15,348 nucleotides of DNA from Candidatus Nanopelagicales bacterium (GTDB lineage Bacteria; Actinomycetota; Actinomycetes; S36-B12; GCA-2699445): positions 1 through 15,348 of the forward strand of contig JBAOHO010000027.1 of the NCBI GenBank assembly GCA_037045355.1, given 5' to 3'. Below are positions 13,129 through 15,348 of this stretch, in pieces (the first letter of the stretch is position 1; each line of letters opens with the position of its first letter). The notes under the pieces are model-generated. The model made no database searches. It was given only the letters and a program-made list of their open reading frames with translations, and had not been told where the DNA came from. The position numbers were made by a program, and so were the translations under genes.

Positions 13129-13135
13129 GATCTCC

Positions 13136-14239
13136 GTGCCGATGTTCGTCTTCGTGCTGGGTCTGCTGCTGTGGTTCGCGGCGACCTCATCGGTCATGCG
13201 GACACTGGTGGTCTCCCGTGGCAGTTCGGGCCTGAACCGACTCAAGAACGTCGCTCTTCTCGGCTGCTTCCGCGCCGTGGCACGGCGGACGAACTCGTAT
13301 GCGGCGCGCGACCGGATCCTTACGTTCTACGCGCCCACGGCCATCGTTTCGTCCCTGCTGATGTGGCTGCTGATGTATTTCTTGGCGTACGGGATGATGA
13401 TGTGGGCGTTCTCGCCGCTGAGTTTCCCCACCTCGCTTCGCGAGGCAGGATCGAGCCTTTTCACCTTGGGCTACGCCACCACGGAGCGGGCCAGCCTCAC
13501 CGGCCTCGACTTCGTCGCTGCCGCCACGGGCCCCATCGTCATCGGTCTTCTCATCGGCTACTTGCCCACCTTCTATGCGGCCTACCAGAGTCGTGAGGCC
13601 GATGCCACCCTCCTGCTGGCACGCGGTGGCGAACCGAACTGGGCACCGGAGATGATCAGGCGCCATGCACTGGTCCGCAACGTGGACCGGCTCGACACCC
13701 TGTGGCCGGCGTGGGAGCGATGGGCTGCGGAGGTGGGCGAGAGCCACACGAACTTCCCTGTGTTGATCCAGATGCGTTCTGCACGGCCACACCGCAACTG
13801 GCTGATCTCCCTGTTGTGTGTGATGGACACCGCCGCGATCCACATGTCATTGAACCCCGAACAGCCGCAAGGGGCCATGCGTGTGGCGTTGCGGCAGGGA
13901 ATCGTTTGCATGCAGGAGTTGTGCACCGTGCTGCGCATCCCCTACGACGCGGACCCCCTGCCTGACCGCCCCACCTCGGTCAGTCCGGACGACTTCCTGC
14001 AGGCCTGCGAGTACATGGCCAGCGGCGGCTACACCTGGCAGCGGGACCCGGCCGAGGCCTACCGCCACTTCCGGGGGTGGCGCGCCAATTACGAGGACCT
14101 GGCGTATGCCATCGCTCGTGAGATCGACGCGGTGCCTGCACCATGGAGCGGTCCGCGCACCCCGCCGCTGCCAGTGATCGCCGCCGATACTCAGCCCAAT
14201 CGGAGCCCCGACCGGCCCGAGGGCACAGGGCGGGCGTGA
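13136..14239 (+). CDS. Membrane protein with a degenerate potassium-channel-like pore and a cytoplasmic domain
   Basis: The product is 367 residues from the GTG at 13136, preferred because it sits 7 bases after TAGGGT; GTG 13127 and ATG 13142 are alternatives, while in-frame ATGs near 13000 lie within the divergent gene and are rejected. A first helix spans about 3-24, a second about 65-93. A short segment at about 105-117 contains SLFTLGYATTE, followed by a third helix at about 125-151. The helix, re-entrant segment with T-x-G-Y, helix order is that of ion-channel-2 type potassium channels, but the filter reads TLGYA instead of TVGYG, so selectivity or conduction may be lost or changed. Residues 152-367 are a soluble, probably cytoplasmic, Trp-rich helical domain that was not recognised, with a Pro-rich tail. 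It ends 3 bases from the stop of the convergent exonuclease gene. Channel function is an inference. Confidence 0.78.
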   Translation: MPMFVFVLGLLLWFAATSSVMRTLVVSRGSSGLNRLKNVALLGCFRAVARRTNSYAARDRILTFYAPTAIVSSLLMWLLMYFLAYGMMMWAFSPLSFPTSLREAGSSLFTLGYATTERASLTGLDFVAAATGPIVIGLLIGYLPTFYAAYQSREADATLLLARGGEPNWAPEMIRRHALVRNVDRLDTLWPAWERWAAEVGESHTNFPVLIQMRSARPHRNWLISLLCVMDTAAIHMSLNPEQPQGAMRVALRQGIVCMQELCTVLRIPYDADPLPDRPTSVSPDDFLQACEYMASGGYTWQRDPAEAYRHFRGWRANYEDLAYAIAREIDAVPAPWSGPRTPPLPVIAADTQPNRSPDRPEGTGRA

Positions 14240-14242
14240 GTT

Positions 14243-15348
14243 TCAGGCGCCGGCCTCGATCCGCTTGGCCAGCTCGGTGCGGACCATGGCGTCTCGTGCC
14301 TCGCCCAACGTGACGATCCCACGCTCGGCCAACTGCGGAATCATGCGCACCAGGACCTCCGCGGTGGCCAGTGCGTCGCCGAGTGCGGTGTGCCTGCCGA
14401 ATACTTCGACGCCGTAGCGCTCACAGACGTAGTCCAGACCGTGCCGTGCTTCCGGATGGGTCTCTAGCACCGCCGACAGCAGCATGGTGTCCAGCGCCAG
14501 GGGCTCCAAGTGGATCCCCGCGGATTCCGCCGCGGGGCGCAGAAAGCCGAAGTCGAATCCTGTGTGGTGGGCGACCAGTACGGAATCGGCGGCGTACGTC
14601 GCGAACTGCGACACCACCTCGGCCGGACCCTCGGCGTCGACCACCATTTCGTCGGTGATCCCGTGGAAAGTCGTGGACAGTTCTGGGATGCGGATGCCCA
14701 GGGTTGATCAACGCGTCGAACGTATCGTCGGCGCGCACCACGCCACCATCGACGCGCACCGCCCCGATGGCCACGAGCCGATCCCCGGCGTCCACATGCA
14801 GACCGGTCGTCTCGCAGTCGACCACCGTGAAGACGATGTCGGCCAGCGGCGTCTGCAACCATTGCTCGCGGGTGGGCACAGGTCGGGAGGGCCGCGACAG
14901 GTCCACGCTCAGACCCGACCACCGGACCCTCGGCGTGCTCGGCCGCCGGGTTCCCGACCACCAGCACCATCGCCGGCTCGTCCGGGCCGGTCAGGCGCAC
15001 CAGACGGATCGCCGTCTCGCCGACCACCGCGCGAGGCCGTTCGCCGGCCAACGCCCGGGTGAGGAGCGGCAGGAAGTCCTCGGCGTCAAAGACCCCAAGG
15101 ATGCTCCGGCCGGCCGCCAGTGGGCGTCCTGCCACTGAGCGCCCGCCGTGCCGCGGGATTGACCAGCAGGACCCGGCCACGGTCGTCGACCACGCCCACT
15201 GGAACGTCGAGGCCCGAGAGCACCGCCATCAGTCCGTCGCGTTCGAGCCGCAGTTCGTCGTGGGCAGCGGCGAGCTGCTCCTGCAGCCTGGCCTCAGCAC
15301 CCGCGTGACGTTCGGCCAGCGTGTTGATCGCGCGCTCGGTGGCCGTGT
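14243..15348 (-). pseudogene. PAS plus DnaQ-type DEDDh 3'-5' exonuclease gene, frame broken three times (runs off right edge)
   Basis: Reading leftward from the edge, frame A (15346 to about 15128) encodes a coiled-coil-like stretch and the start of a PAS domain (VVDDRGRVLLVNPAARRAL). Frame B (about 15126 to 14920) continues with SILGVFDAEDFLPLL and the PAS end (MVLVVGNPA). A third frame (about 14915 to 14694) carries LSVDLSRPSRP and the Exo I motif VVDCETTG. A fourth stage, back in the phase of frame A (14692 to 14243), carries FHGITDEM, the Exo II motif LVAHHTGFDFGFL and Exo III (HTALGD). All four acidic residues and the histidine of the DEDDh site are present, but spread over different frames. 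Each switch requires one extra base: near 15119-15130, 14905-14925 and at about 14693. Such proteins resemble sensor-linked epsilon-type exonucleases of other bacteria. It is either an early pseudogene or a sequence with local insertion errors; as written, no full-length protein is made. Confidence 0.8.

Noticed and set aside
12998..13135. Longer N-terminus for the channel-like protein from an ATG at 12998
   Set aside because: It would read through the divergent secreted-protein gene and its Shine-Dalgarno site; the extra residues are Gly/Thr/Ala filler.
14680..14700. Programmed +1 frameshift at the third junction of the exonuclease
   Set aside because: No slippery codon, stop codon or stimulatory structure at the junction, and two more shifts would be needed; decay or sequence error is simpler.

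Overview
The window reads as a chromosomal segment of a high-GC Gram-positive bacterium (Actinomycetota). The grounds are strong G/C preference at third codon positions, several genes whose start codon lies 6-8 bases after a TANNNT -10 box with no Shine-Dalgarno sequence (the leaderless pattern common in this phylum), and actinobacterial-looking protein families. Genus cannot be fixed from the sequence. No tRNA, rRNA, CRISPR array, transposase, phage or plasmid gene was seen, and no gene-free gap exceeds 300 bases.

Region 1 (1-1386) holds two divergent genes: the N-terminal 216 residues of an unrecognised secreted protein (minus strand, running off the left edge) and a small five-helix membrane protein of unknown role (plus strand).

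Region 2 (1387-9404) is one 7.9-kb gene for a 2620-residue exported surface protein. It has a signal peptide, about 16 tandem DUF11/TIGR01451-like Ig-type domains and a strongly basic C-terminal domain with no LPXTG motif. It has its own sigma70-type promoter, a good Shine-Dalgarno sequence and a near-perfect intrinsic terminator. Internally a two-domain, 903-bp unit is tandemly duplicated, with a 195-nt tract that is almost identical between the copies.

Region 3 (9405-14239) holds metabolic, transport and membrane genes: a class III extradiol dioxygenase of the DODA/YgiD type behind a palindrome-rich promoter; convergent to it, a DHA2-type 14-helix MFS exporter followed by a beta-carbonic anhydrase whose TTG start overlaps the exporter stop codon; a 101-residue secreted PEGA-like protein; and, divergent from that, a membrane protein with a degenerate potassium-channel-like pore and a large cytoplasmic domain.

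Region 4 (14243-15348, minus) is a PAS plus DnaQ-type (DEDDh) 3'-5' exonuclease gene. Its reading frame is interrupted by three successive +1 shifts within about 430 bp, so it is either a young pseudogene or a locally poor sequence.

No complete new multi-gene system could be demonstrated. The points most worth a second look are the giant adhesin-like protein with its basic, non-sortase C-terminus, the degenerate channel-like protein, the triple-frameshifted exonuclease, and the coupling of a carbonic anhydrase to an exporter.
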